Below, piece by piece: positions 1 through 8,213 of a stretch of 64,000 nucleotides of DNA. The DNA lies in contig NZ_JAIUJS010000001.1 in NCBI RefSeq assembly GCF_020166345.1, forward strand, positions 372,001 to 436,000, read 5' to 3'. Position numbers and translations under genes: made by a program. The notes under the pieces are model-generated. The model searched no databases. It worked only from the letters and a program-made list of their open reading frames with translations, and was not told the DNA's origin. Each line of letters opens with the position of its first letter. Within the stretch, counting starts at the first letter, position 1. Origin of the DNA: Winogradskyella vincentii (GTDB lineage: Bacteria > Bacteroidota > Bacteroidia > Flavobacteriales > Flavobacteriaceae).

Positions 1-450
1 AATCGATATGTCTTTTAAATCAACTCCAGAATTTGTGATGGTATGATATTGTATGGCAGCATCCTTGATATAGGTCTCCGAAACCTTAGTAGAACTTTTT
101 ACCTCGTACGCTTTCCAACCATCATTATCTTTGACCAATATATCTAATGCAGCAAGAACGTTGTTGTACAGGAATGTTGCTTCATAAATTATTGACTCCC
201 CTTGAGAAATAAACTTCTGTGTTTTCCTCACCGATTCAAACATTTTAAAATGATTTTCAGGAGACGCATCAGCACCATTGGGAAATAGTTCTTGTGCCAA
301 TAAACCAATATTGGTTCCTTGGTCGAACACCGCTTGTAGTGATGAAGGTGTAGGATCTTTTAATCTATATTGATGCTTATAGAGATACAATGACTTTTCA
401 CATTGAAGTCCACGAATAAATGTTGATTTGGAGAGTCTACTTTTTGACAT
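1..450 (-). CDS. DUF2779 nuclease-like protein (N-terminal 150 aa, cut by window edge)
   Basis: The reading frame starts at ATG 450-448 and runs off the left edge without a stop, so only the first 150 residues are visible. They begin with FIRGLQCEKSLYLYKHQ, followed by a FDQGTNIGLLAQELFP segment and then an LDILVKD...YEVKSST pair. The last pair has the spacing of a PD-(D/E)XK nuclease core, with the Asp of LDILVKD and the E-x-K of YEVKSST. This order is typical of DUF2779 / RecB-like nuclease proteins. The biological role of the family is not established. The gene lies head-to-head with the Argonaute remnant and directly behind a small (-) frame that stops at 454, so it may have been the second gene of a (-) operon. 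The family call is from motif recognition. Confidence 0.72.
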   Translation of the reverse strand, partial: MSKSRLSKSTFIRGLQCEKSLYLYKHQYRLKDPTPSSLQAVFDQGTNIGLLAQELFPNGADASPENHFKMFESVRKTQKFISQGESIIYEATFLYNNVLAALDILVKDNDGWKAYEVKSSTKVSETYIKDAAIQYHTITNSGVDLKDISI

Positions 451-453
451 TAT

Positions 454-573
454 TTATATTAGAGATAACAAATTATAAAGTCTTAAAAACTCCTCCCATT
501 CTTGTTTATTAATATTTTCGGGTTTATAAATCTTAAATGACACAGACGGTTCTAAATCTTTCATTCGAACCAT
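454..573 (-). pseudogene. Short (-) frame, possible C-terminal remnant of a larger gene
   Basis: This frame of about 39 residues ends with TAA at 456-454, only 3 bp before the DUF2779 start. Its composition looks protein-like (PSVSFKIYKPENI, EWEEFLRLYNLLSLI). The spacing suggests the tail of an upstream operon partner. The frame stays open to 654, but there it is antisense to convincing Argonaute sequence, so any real coding must end near 570-585. It could be the last residues of a helicase-type or similar defence protein whose front was lost at the same junction that beheaded the Argonaute gene. No family is assigned, and a chance frame is possible. Confidence 0.3.
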
Positions 574-583
574 TACTCGTGAC

Positions 584-1948
584 TTGTATAATTCTGTAGA
601 TGTAGTTACTCCAGAAAACATAAAAGTATCAGGTAATCGTATTAACCACATCAATCCAGAAGTAGGTTTATTGGAATTTGGTAAAGACCAATATGGGAAT
701 AAAAAAACGCATTTAGTGCCTAAATTGGCTATGAATATGTTTACACCTTACAGACGTCCTAAAGGTCCAAATATTAAATTCTTTTTTATATACCACACCT
801 CACATAAAGAAGCTGTAAAAAGTTTTTATAACAATTTAAAATTTGGTGTCACAGCACAAAAGAAATATTTTAAAGGAATAGAGGATTATGTAAACATAAA
901 AGCATCAACATCCAAAGAACATTTTATTGAATTTACAAACGAAAACGACCCTTTACCAGACATCATCCAAAAGCTGGAAAACCTAAAATTTGACCACGAC
1001 AATGTAAAGTATGCTGCTTTTTATTTAAGCCCATTCGATAAGTTTACACCAGATCCCGAAGACCGAGAAATTTATATTCAAATAAAGGAATTGTTTTTAA
1101 ACGAAGGTATTGTTACACAAGTTGTAGATTATGAAAAAATGGTGGTCAATATCGAGAATCAATACAACTTCCAATTCTCATTACAAAATATGGCATTGGC
1201 AATTCACGCCAAATTAGGTGGCGCACCTTGGAAACTTGCAGTAACCGATAAAAAAGAATTAGTAATTGGTGTTGGTGCATTTACCAATCAAGGCGAAAAC
1301 AGGCGGTATATAGCAAGTGCCTTTAGTTTTCAAAACAATGGCTTGTTTAGAAAGTTCGAGTATTTCGACCAAAGCGAAACAGACCTATTGGCAGGAAGTA
1401 TATGTAAAGCCATTAGAGATTTTACGTCCGTTGCAGAAGCAGATAAAGTAGTCATTCACTTTTATAAGGAAATGAGTTACGAGGAACTAAAACCAATTAT
1501 TAGAGGGATGCATACATTAGGGTTAAAAATTCCGCTCTACATTTTAAATATCAATAAAACAGAAGCAGAAGATATTATTGCTTACGACCTCAATTGGGGT
1601 AAAAAGTTAATGCCTGTAAGTGGCACATACATACGTATTAGCGAAAATCAATTCCTATTGTTCAACAATGCACGCTATCCAAGTGACCGTTTTTATTCAG
1701 ATACAGATGGTTATCCATTTCCAATAAAAATTAAGGTAAGCAGTCCAGATGAAGATGCTTTTGAAGATGCAGATGTAGTGTTAGAATTATTAACGCAAGT
1801 GTATCAGTTTAGCAGACTGTATTGGAAATCACTTCGACAACAAAATGTACCAATCACCATAAAATATCCTGAAATGGTAGCACAAATAGCACCGCGTTTT
1901 AATAATGGCGTTCCAGATGATGCTAAAGATGCGTTATGGTTTTTGTAA
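584..1948 (+). CDS. Argonaute-like protein, MID-PIWI part only (N-terminus missing)
   Basis: Prokaryotic Argonautes bind small nucleic-acid guides and act in defence against invading DNA. This 454-residue product carries MID-PIWI hallmarks: a GPNIKFFFIYH strand, KLGGAPWKL at about 212, INKTEAEDIIAYD at about 322, LLFNNARYPSDR, and the C-terminal run QFSRLYWKSLRQQ...PITIKYPEMVAQIA ending in LWFL. The first PIWI strand reads VIGVGAF, where slicers usually have Gly-hydrophobic-Asp. The third-position strand reads VVIHFYK without the expected Asp, so catalysis looks unlikely. The frame opens at 530 after a stop and has no ATG before about 730, and TTG 584 is a formal start only. The tail resembles long Bacteroidetes Argonautes, so I infer a 5'-truncated gene rather than a genuine short Argonaute. 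No adjacent TIR/SIR2-APAZ partner exists. Confidence 0.75.
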   Translation: MYNSVDVVTPENIKVSGNRINHINPEVGLLEFGKDQYGNKKTHLVPKLAMNMFTPYRRPKGPNIKFFFIYHTSHKEAVKSFYNNLKFGVTAQKKYFKGIEDYVNIKASTSKEHFIEFTNENDPLPDIIQKLENLKFDHDNVKYAAFYLSPFDKFTPDPEDREIYIQIKELFLNEGIVTQVVDYEKMVVNIENQYNFQFSLQNMALAIHAKLGGAPWKLAVTDKKELVIGVGAFTNQGENRRYIASAFSFQNNGLFRKFEYFDQSETDLLAGSICKAIRDFTSVAEADKVVIHFYKEMSYEELKPIIRGMHTLGLKIPLYILNINKTEAEDIIAYDLNWGKKLMPVSGTYIRISENQFLLFNNARYPSDRFYSDTDGYPFPIKIKVSSPDEDAFEDADVVLELLTQVYQFSRLYWKSLRQQNVPITIKYPEMVAQIAPRFNNGVPDDAKDALWFL

Positions 1949-1954
1949 TTAATT

Positions 1955-1989
1955 TGCACAACCATTGCATCATTAAATTTTTATCTTTG
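1955..1989 (+). promoter_or_regulatory. Promoter and putative operator of the DUF6660-TonB receptor-Fur unit
   Basis: TATCTTTG at 1982-1989 fits the Bacteroidetes -7 consensus TAnnTTTG. The motif TGCACAACCATTGCA at 1955-1969 lies 12 bp upstream and recurs almost exactly at 4969-4983. The -7 box is only 5 bp from the GTG start at 1995, so the transcript may be nearly leaderless. No good -33 box at the usual distance was seen. Confidence 0.5.
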
Positions 1990-1994
1990 TAATT

Positions 1995-2312
1995 GTGAAA
2001 TTTGTAACAATCATATTATCCTTAATAATACTATTGCTTTCAGCAAAGCCTTGTTCTGATGGTCAAAATATAGAAGACCAACATCAAGACGAAATAGGTG
2101 TTAATCACAACCACCAAGAAGATAGTGACGATTCTTGTCCTGTCACTTGTATTTGTAATTGTTGCGGTATGTCCATTACTTACGAACCAATCAAGACATT
2201 TAATTTAAAACTCAATATTGAAATTTCAACGGAGTTAATTTCTACATATCAGCCTATTTATAGGTTTAATTTCCTTTCCAACATTTGGCAACCGCCACAA
2301 GTAATAAGCTAA
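1995..2312 (+). CDS. DUF6660 family protein (exported, Cys/His-rich)
   Basis: This is a 105-residue protein starting at GTG 1995. The N-terminal segment KFVTIILSLIILLLSAKPCSD is a signal peptide. It is followed by a His/Asp-rich stretch (HQDEIGVNHNHQEDSDD) and a Cys cluster, CPVTCICNCCGMS. Small proteins of this layout precede TonB-dependent receptors in Bacteroidetes metal-resistance islands and are catalogued as DUF6660. Metal binding in the periplasm is an inference from the Cys/His content, and no biochemical role is established. It is the first gene of a tight unit with the TonB receptor (50 bp downstream) and the Fur-family regulator. Confidence 0.72.
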   Translation: MKFVTIILSLIILLLSAKPCSDGQNIEDQHQDEIGVNHNHQEDSDDSCPVTCICNCCGMSITYEPIKTFNLKLNIEISTELISTYQPIYRFNFLSNIWQPPQVIS

Positions 2313-2361
2313 AACAACACGATTTTAAATCAATTATTTAGTTAATTACAATTTTATTTCA

Positions 2362-4548
2362 ATGAATAAATACATATTGAGCATAAAGCTCATTTTAATA
2401 CTTTGCCTATCGTTACAGGCACAAACATCAGACATACAAATTAAAGTCCTAACAGAAGCTGAAAACGAGCCTTTAATGGGTGCTACGGTTTACTTTGAAG
2501 CATTAGAAAAAGGTGCTGTAACTAATTTTGATGGTATTGCAGAATTTACAGAAATACCAGACGGTCAGCATCAAATAATAATTTCCTTTTTAGGTTTTGA
2601 AACATTTGAGACAACAATTCAAATTCCAAGTAATAATGAATTAATGTTTAAACTAAAAGAGGGTGGCAATCAATTAGATGCAGTAGTATTGCAATCTACA
2701 AGAAGTACGAGAACCGTAAGAAAAATACCTACACGTATCGAGTTTATCGGTGCAGAGGAATTAGGAGAAAAAGCAATAATGAACCCTACTAATATTTCTA
2801 TGGTGCTTCGTGAAAGTACAGGAATACAGATGCAACAAACATCATTAAGTAGTGGGAGTACCAATATTCGTATTCAAGGATTGGATGGTAGATACACACA
2901 GCTTTTAAGAGATGGGTTTCCATTATATGGTGGTTTTTCAAGTGGATTAAGTATTTTACAAATACCACCTTTAGACTTACAACAATTTGAGATTATTAAA
3001 GGAAGTTCATCAACACTTTACGGTGGAGGTGCTATTGCAGGATTAGTAAATATGGTATCTAAAACACCAGACGAAGAACCTGCATTAGACATAATGCTCA
3101 CGCAGACACAAGCATTAGGAAGTACAGCCAATGTGTTTTATAGCAAACGAAATGAAAAATTCGGTGTTTCACTTTACGGCTCTGGTCACTATCAAAAAGC
3201 GTATGACCCAGAAGATGATGGTTTTAGTAATTTACCAAAAACGACATCAATTTCATTTAATCCTAAATTGTTTTATTATCCATCAGATAAAACAACACTT
3301 TGGTTTGGATTAAACGGAACGTATGATGATAGAATTGGCGGAGATATTACCAAAATTGAAAATGGTGAAGATGGTATTCATCAATACACAGAAGAGAACA
3401 ATTCAAAACGATTAAGCAGTCAATTGGTATATCAAACTCAATTAGATTCTATAAGTTCATTAGAATTTAAAAATAGTGTCTCTTTTTTCGATAGAAATTT
3501 AACAGTTCCTGATTTTAATTTTGATGGCAAACAAACAAATACTTTTACTGAAATCACATATAATACAGCATCAGAAAAAACGGATTGGATAGTTGGAGCT
3601 AATCTATATACCTCAAATTTCGATGAAAATGATAACGCACCATTACAGCGAGACCAAAAAGATGTAACCTTTGGAGCATTTGCAAATAATATCTTCGACA
3701 TATCAGATAATTGGATATTGGAAACTGGATTAAGAGCAGATTATAATACTGATTTCGGTTTCTTTCCACTTCCAAGAATTTCACTACTCTATAAAAATAA
3801 TAGTGGATTTTCAAGTAGAATTGGTGGAGGTTTAGGGTATAAGATTCCAGATATTTTTACAGAGGAAGCAGAATATATCAATTTTGAAAATGTGCTTGCA
3901 ATAAATAAGTCTACAGTAGATGCAGAACGTTCTTATGGTGTTAATTTTGATTTGAATTATCAAACACGTTTATCTGATGAGATTGGTTTTTCTATAAATC
4001 AATTATTCTATGTGACTGCAATAAATGATGGATTGCTTTTAAATTCAACAGATAATGGATTATTTCAGTTTGAAAATGCAACAGATGAAATATTTAGTAA
4101 AGGAGCAGAAACAAATATAAAATTTACATACAAAGACTTTAGATGGTTTTTAAACTATGCGCTTATTGATACTAAACTAAATTATTTACCTGGTAATCCA
4201 CAGAAGCCATTAACCGCAAAGCACAACGCAGGTAGTGTATTAATGTACGAATCTGAAAAATGGCGAATTGGTTACGAAACCTTTTATACAGGCAAACAGT
4301 TTTTATCTAATGGAACAGAGACTACAGACTTTGTAACTATGGGCTTATTGGTTATGCGTAACTTTAAATTAGGAAGTGTATTTGTAAATTTTGAAAACTT
4401 TACAGATAGAAGACAAAGCAGGTTTTCACCTTTGGTTTTACCACCTCACGAAAATCCTGTTTTCCCAGAAATATATGCGCCAACAGATGGTTTTATATTT
4501 AGTGTAGGACTTATTATTAAACCATTTGGAAACGAACACCACGATTAA
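2362..4548 (+). CDS. TonB-dependent outer-membrane receptor (metal-island type)
   Basis: This protein would import a metal complex across the outer membrane using TonB energy. The 728 residues show a signal peptide (1-20), a carboxypeptidase-like regulatory domain (about 24-105, with GATVYFEALEKGAVTNFDGIA), a plug (about 115-235, with IRIQGLDGRYTQLLRDGFPL and IKGSSSTLYGGGAIAGLVNM) and a beta-barrel to the end. Length is ordinary for a CirA-like receptor. The fur-type gene follows after 2 bp, which supports a metal substrate, but which metal is not visible. Residues corresponding to 4339-4530 recur, inverted, at 19072-19285 with 57 of 64 amino acids identical. Confidence 0.85.
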   Translation: MNKYILSIKLILILCLSLQAQTSDIQIKVLTEAENEPLMGATVYFEALEKGAVTNFDGIAEFTEIPDGQHQIIISFLGFETFETTIQIPSNNELMFKLKEGGNQLDAVVLQSTRSTRTVRKIPTRIEFIGAEELGEKAIMNPTNISMVLRESTGIQMQQTSLSSGSTNIRIQGLDGRYTQLLRDGFPLYGGFSSGLSILQIPPLDLQQFEIIKGSSSTLYGGGAIAGLVNMVSKTPDEEPALDIMLTQTQALGSTANVFYSKRNEKFGVSLYGSGHYQKAYDPEDDGFSNLPKTTSISFNPKLFYYPSDKTTLWFGLNGTYDDRIGGDITKIENGEDGIHQYTEENNSKRLSSQLVYQTQLDSISSLEFKNSVSFFDRNLTVPDFNFDGKQTNTFTEITYNTASEKTDWIVGANLYTSNFDENDNAPLQRDQKDVTFGAFANNIFDISDNWILETGLRADYNTDFGFFPLPRISLLYKNNSGFSSRIGGGLGYKIPDIFTEEAEYINFENVLAINKSTVDAERSYGVNFDLNYQTRLSDEIGFSINQLFYVTAINDGLLLNSTDNGLFQFENATDEIFSKGAETNIKFTYKDFRWFLNYALIDTKLNYLPGNPQKPLTAKHNAGSVLMYESEKWRIGYETFYTGKQFLSNGTETTDFVTMGLLVMRNFKLGSVFVNFENFTDRRQSRFSPLVLPPHENPVFPEIYAPTDGFIFSVGLIIKPFGNEHHD

Positions 4549-4550
4549 TT

Positions 4551-4964
4551 ATGGAAACAATAGAACAATTATTAGAGTCAAAAGATATTCGCATAACGGC
4601 AATGCGTTTGCTTATATATAAGTTTCTTGCAGAAAAAGAGATAGCAGTAACATTGAGTGACATTGAAAATGCTTTTGAAAAAGCAGATAGAACTACCTTA
4701 TACAGAACTATTAAAACTTTTGAAGAAAAGGATATTGTACATCAAATTGATGATGGCACAGGAATTACTAAATATGCATTGTGTGAACAAGGTTGTAGTT
4801 GTGATATAAAAACAGATTTACACTTACACTTCCATTGTAACAATTGCAATGAAACCATTTGCTTAACAAACCATAAAATCCCTCAAATTAAAGTGCCTGA
4901 TGGCTTTGTTTCGGAAAATGTAAACTTGGTTGTAAAAGGTATATGTGATAAGTGTAGTGGATAA
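4551..4964 (+). CDS. Fur-family metalloregulator
   Basis: Fur-family repressors bind DNA when loaded with Fe, Zn or another metal. The 137-residue protein has the N-terminal winged helix (about 1-75, with RITAMRLLIYKFLAEKE and the recognition region DRTTLYRTIKTFEEKDIVH) and a C-terminal dimerisation domain. That domain has HLHFHCNNCNET and a final CDKC, giving two CxxC pairs as in structural-zinc Fur/Zur proteins. It starts 2 bp after the TonB receptor stop, so the two are co-transcribed. The TGCAC-N2-CCATTGCA motif in front of this unit and in front of the next one is a candidate binding site (inference). Zur-like or copper/zinc-island regulators are both possible. Confidence 0.85.
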   Translation: METIEQLLESKDIRITAMRLLIYKFLAEKEIAVTLSDIENAFEKADRTTLYRTIKTFEEKDIVHQIDDGTGITKYALCEQGCSCDIKTDLHLHFHCNNCNETICLTNHKIPQIKVPDGFVSENVNLVVKGICDKCSG

Positions 4965-4968
4965 CAAA

Positions 4969-5004
4969 TGCACTTCCATTGCACTTACTATTAAATTACT
5001 TTTA
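4969..5004 (+). promoter_or_regulatory. Putative operator and promoter of the DUF3703-merTP unit
   Basis: TGCACTTCCATTGCA (4969-4983) differs from the motif at 1955-1969 only in two central bases. A -7-like TACTTTTA follows at 4997-5004, 13 bp downstream, against 12 bp at the first site. The matching geometry suggests a shared regulator. The site starts just after the Fur-family gene stop and ends 16 bp before the ATG of the DUF3703 gene. Confidence 0.45.
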
Positions 5005-5020
5005 TCCAAAATTAGTGGAT

Positions 5021-5383
5021 ATGAAGTTTAATACTAAAATACCTAAACATCTTAAACAGGCTTATAACGAAGAAATAAAACAATACAGTTTATGTTTAGA
5101 AAATAAACAGTTTGGTTATGCTTGGTTTCATTTAGAGCGTAGTCATATAATAGGACAGTCTTATCCTATAGAACATACCTATTCACATTGGCTAATGCTA
5201 AAATTTGGATTTAGACAAAAAGATACTAAAGAAGTAATAGGTCAAATAGTTAGGTTGTTTGTGGGTGGCTGGAAATCATTTATAAATCACGTTCCACTTG
5301 GTAATACTGGTGGCGCAAACGTACCACCATTAAAACGTATGCCTATTCCAAAAGACATTGAAAAATTATTAGATATAGAATGA
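5021..5383 (+). CDS. DUF3703 domain-containing protein
   Basis: This 120-residue cytoplasmic-looking protein has the family pattern FGYAWFHLERSHIIGQ...H...HW and the closing PLGNTGGANVPPLKRMPIP. I chose ATG 5021 (MKFNTKIPKHLK) over the in-frame TTG at 4979, because the TTG lies inside the putative operator and its extra residues lack family character. DUF3703 genes are commonly found beside mercuric-type transporters and P-type ATPases, but no activity is known. The last four bases overlap the merTP start (ATGA), indicating translational coupling. Confidence 0.8.
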   Translation: MKFNTKIPKHLKQAYNEEIKQYSLCLENKQFGYAWFHLERSHIIGQSYPIEHTYSHWLMLKFGFRQKDTKEVIGQIVRLFVGGWKSFINHVPLGNTGGANVPPLKRMPIPKDIEKLLDIE

Positions 5384-5973
5384 AAAATAAATTAGCGGTT
5401 ACAAGTATCCTAACAGCAATCACAGCTTCATTGTGTTGCATCACACCTGTTTTGGCATTAATTGCAGGAACAAGTGGTGTAGCTTCAACTTTTTCTTGGA
5501 TAGAACCATTTAGACCTTACTTAATAGGGCTAACTATATTAGTTCTTCTCTTTGCTTGGTATCAAAAATTAAAACCAGAAAAAGAAATCGACTGTGAATG
5601 TGAAACGGATAAAGAACCAAAATTTATGCAGTCAAAAACCTTTTTAGGCATTGTAACAGCTTTTGCAATTGTGATGTTGGCTTTCCCATACTACTCAAGT
5701 ATGTTATATCCAAAAACCGAAAAACAAATCATAATAGTTGATAAATCAAATATAAAAACAATAGAGTATAAAATAAGTGGAATGACTTGTGCCAGTTGTG
5801 AAGCACACGTTAACCACGAAGTAAATAAACTTAACGGAATTGTAAACTCAAAAACATCATACGAAAATGGTAACGCAATCATTGAGTTTGACGAAACTAA
5901 AACCAATGAATTGGAGATTGAGAAAGCAATTAACGCAACAGGTTATAAAGTAACTAACAAAAAAGAAAATTAA
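5380..5973 (+). CDS. merTP: MerT-MerP fusion, mercuric-type transport protein
   Basis: This 197-residue fusion joins an inner-membrane MerT-like part to a periplasmic MerP-like heavy-metal-associated domain. TM1 carries the vicinal pair SLCCITPVLAL (about 18-19). Further TM segments lie at about 45-62 and 86-103. An HMA domain from about 127 has GMTCASC. The two halves together would pass a soft metal from the periplasm inward or onward. No mercuric reductase (merA) is present in the window, so detoxification of Hg(II) is not demonstrated; another soft metal is possible. It overlaps DUF3703 by 4 bp and shares one base with the next gene. Confidence 0.85.
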   Translation: MKNKLAVTSILTAITASLCCITPVLALIAGTSGVASTFSWIEPFRPYLIGLTILVLLFAWYQKLKPEKEIDCECETDKEPKFMQSKTFLGIVTAFAIVMLAFPYYSSMLYPKTEKQIIIVDKSNIKTIEYKISGMTCASCEAHVNHEVNKLNGIVNSKTSYENGNAIIEFDETKTNELEIEKAINATGYKVTNKKEN

Positions 5974-6179
5974 TGAAAACCATATTAAAATCGGAAATCA
6001 CTTGCCCTAACTGCGGACATAAAAAAGTAGAAGATATGCCAACAAATGCTTGTCAATTCTTCTACGAGTGTGAGCATTGTAAAACGGTTCTAAAACCAAA
6101 CGAAGGTGATTGTTGTGTGTATTGTTCTTATGGAACAGTTCCCTGTCCACCAATTCAAGAAAATAAAAGTTGTTGTTAA
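5973..6179 (+). CDS. GDCCVxC domain-containing small protein
   Basis: This 68-residue protein is very rich in cysteine. An N-terminal CPNCGH knuckle is followed by CEHCKTVL, then the diagnostic GDCCVYCSYGTVPCPP motif, and it ends NKSCC. The family is known as GDCCVxC (seleno)proteins and is linked to mer-type loci. Here all positions are Cys, with no in-frame TGA. A cytosolic role in metal or thiol handling is an inference. The start ATG at 5973 shares its A with the merTP stop codon, so it is co-translated. Confidence 0.82.
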   Translation: MKTILKSEITCPNCGHKKVEDMPTNACQFFYECEHCKTVLKPNEGDCCVYCSYGTVPCPPIQENKSCC

Positions 6180-6189
6180 AACTAACTTG

Positions 6190-8142
6190 ATGAAAAAAAA
6201 GAAAGTCAATTTAAGAGATTTAAAACCAAATTCAGAAGAACAACATTCTCACGATGATGGTCACGACCACGGAAATGGAAGTGCATTCAAAACATACATT
6301 CCAGCACTTATAAGTTTTGTGATGCTAATCGTAGGAATTGCTGTAGATTATTTTGATGCCATTCCTCAATTTGAAGGATGGATTCGAGTAGTTTGGTACA
6401 CTTTAGCATATATTCCAGTTGGGTTTCCTGTAATTAAAGAAGGATGGAAAAGTCTTATAAAAGGCGATGTTTTTACCGAGTTCTTTTTAATGTCTATTGC
6501 CACCATTGGTGCGTTTATCATTGGTGAATATCCTGAAGGTGTGGCAGTAATGCTATTTTATGCAGTAGGAGAATTATTTCAAAACGCAGCAGTTAATAGA
6601 GCAAAAGGAAATATTAAAGCCTTATTAGATGTTAGGCCAAAAGAAGCCAATGTATTTCGTGATGGTGATTATATAAGTGTATCGCCCGAAGCTGTAAATA
6701 TTGGCGAGAAAATACAAATTCGAGTAGGTGAAAAAATTCCATTGGATGGTATTTTATTATCCGAAAAAGCATCTCTAAACACCGCAGCATTAACAGGAGA
6801 AAGCAAACCAGATTCTATTCAGAAAGATGCAAAGGTTTATGCAGGTAGTATTAATTTAGAAAGCGTTATTGAAGTTGAGGTAACCAACATCTTTGAAGAT
6901 AGTTCTATTGCGAGAATATTAGACTTGGTTCAAAATGCAACAGCTCGTAAGTCTAAAACAGAATTGTTTATCAGACAGTTTGCTCGTATCTACACACCAA
7001 TTGTAGTGTTTTTAGCTATTGGTGTTACTTTTATACCTTACTTTTTTGTAGATGATTATGTATTTAGAGATTGGTTATACAGAGCATTAATTTTCTTGGT
7101 AATATCTTGTCCTTGTGCGTTAGTGATTTCAATACCATTAGGTTATTTCGGTGGTTTGGGAGCAGCTTCAAAAAATGGAATTTTATTTAAAGGTGCTTCA
7201 TTTTTAGATGCAATGACCAAGATAAATACTTTGGTAATGGACAAAACAGGAACCGTTACCAAAGGTGTTTTTAAAATCAAAGAAGTAAAAGCAATCGGTT
7301 GGAAAGAAACCGAATTTATGCAATATTTAATGGCGATGGAAGAACAATCCACGCATCCAATAGCTAAAGCCATAATGGTATATAAAGGAACTGAAAATAG
7401 CTATGAAGCAAAAGAAGTTTCTGAAATTGCTGGTAAAGGATTAAAAGGTATAGTAAACGATAAAACTGTTTTAGTAGGTAACAAAGCCTTGATGACTACC
7501 AATAGTATTGATATTCCAAGTGAAACGGAAACTATTGTAGAATCTATAGTATTAGTTGCAATCGATAATCAATTTGCAGGTTATGTAGTAATAGCGGATG
7601 AATTAAAAGAGGATGCAAAAGAAACTATTACAGAATTACACAAAGTAGGCATTAAAAATATTATGATGCTTTCCGGTGATAAAGATTCCATTACGCAACA
7701 AGTCGCTAAAGAGTTGAATATCGAAAATGCTAAAGGTGGTTTACTACCAGAAGATAAATTAAACGAAGTTGAAATTTTAAAGAAAAATCCTGAAAACAAA
7801 ATAGCCTTTATAGGTGATGGTATTAACGATGCACCAGTTTTAGCAGCGAGTAACGTTGGTATTGCAATGGGTGGTTTAGGTAGTGATGTAGCTATTGAAA
7901 CAGCAGACGTTATAATTCAAACAGACCAGCCTTCAAAAGTAGTTAGAGCCATTAAAATAAGTCGTTCTACAAGAAAAATTGTTTGGCAGAATATCATTTT
8001 AGCGTTTGGAGTTAAAGTTATTGTATTGATATTAGGAGCAGGTGGTTTAGCCACAATGTGGGAAGCAGTTTTTGCAGATGTAGGAGTAGCATTATTAGCA
8101 ATTTTAAATGCAGTTAGATTACAACGAATGAGTTGGGATTAA
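6190..8142 (+). CDS. cadA: Heavy-metal P1B-type ATPase (Zn/Cd/Pb exporter type)
   Basis: This ATPase pumps divalent soft metals out of the cytoplasm. I chose ATG 6190 (MKKKKVNLRDLKP), giving 650 residues, because an upstream in-frame start at 6106 would overlap the GDCCVxC gene. Visible motifs are a short His/Asp-rich N-tail (HSHDDGHDHGNG) in place of an HMA domain, LTGESKPD, the CPC ion site at C307-P-C309, phosphorylated D351 in DKTGT, HPIAKAI, MLSGDKDS and GDGINDAPVLAASN. The last TM segments carry FGVKVIV and FADVGVALLAILNA, with a Lys and an Asp placed as in ZntA-type pumps. The nearby MerTP and Fur-type regulator fit a metal-efflux operon. Confidence 0.87.
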   Translation: MKKKKVNLRDLKPNSEEQHSHDDGHDHGNGSAFKTYIPALISFVMLIVGIAVDYFDAIPQFEGWIRVVWYTLAYIPVGFPVIKEGWKSLIKGDVFTEFFLMSIATIGAFIIGEYPEGVAVMLFYAVGELFQNAAVNRAKGNIKALLDVRPKEANVFRDGDYISVSPEAVNIGEKIQIRVGEKIPLDGILLSEKASLNTAALTGESKPDSIQKDAKVYAGSINLESVIEVEVTNIFEDSSIARILDLVQNATARKSKTELFIRQFARIYTPIVVFLAIGVTFIPYFFVDDYVFRDWLYRALIFLVISCPCALVISIPLGYFGGLGAASKNGILFKGASFLDAMTKINTLVMDKTGTVTKGVFKIKEVKAIGWKETEFMQYLMAMEEQSTHPIAKAIMVYKGTENSYEAKEVSEIAGKGLKGIVNDKTVLVGNKALMTTNSIDIPSETETIVESIVLVAIDNQFAGYVVIADELKEDAKETITELHKVGIKNIMMLSGDKDSITQQVAKELNIENAKGGLLPEDKLNEVEILKKNPENKIAFIGDGINDAPVLAASNVGIAMGGLGSDVAIETADVIIQTDQPSKVVRAIKISRSTRKIVWQNIILAFGVKVIVLILGAGGLATMWEAVFADVGVALLAILNAVRLQRMSWD

Positions 8143-8213
8143 GCAGATTATTCAATTAAACTTCTGTTAAACAAAATCAATAGTTGTTAAAATTTCGTAA
8201 CTTCGCAATCAAT

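Noticed and set aside
5380-6179. Full mercury resistance operon
   Set aside because: MerT-MerP fusion and GDCCVxC genes are present, but no mercuric reductase or merR-type regulator was found in the window.
6106-6189. Earlier start for the P-type ATPase
   Set aside because: The extra residues come from the overlapping GDCCVxC gene in another frame; ATG 6190 gives a normal N-terminus.
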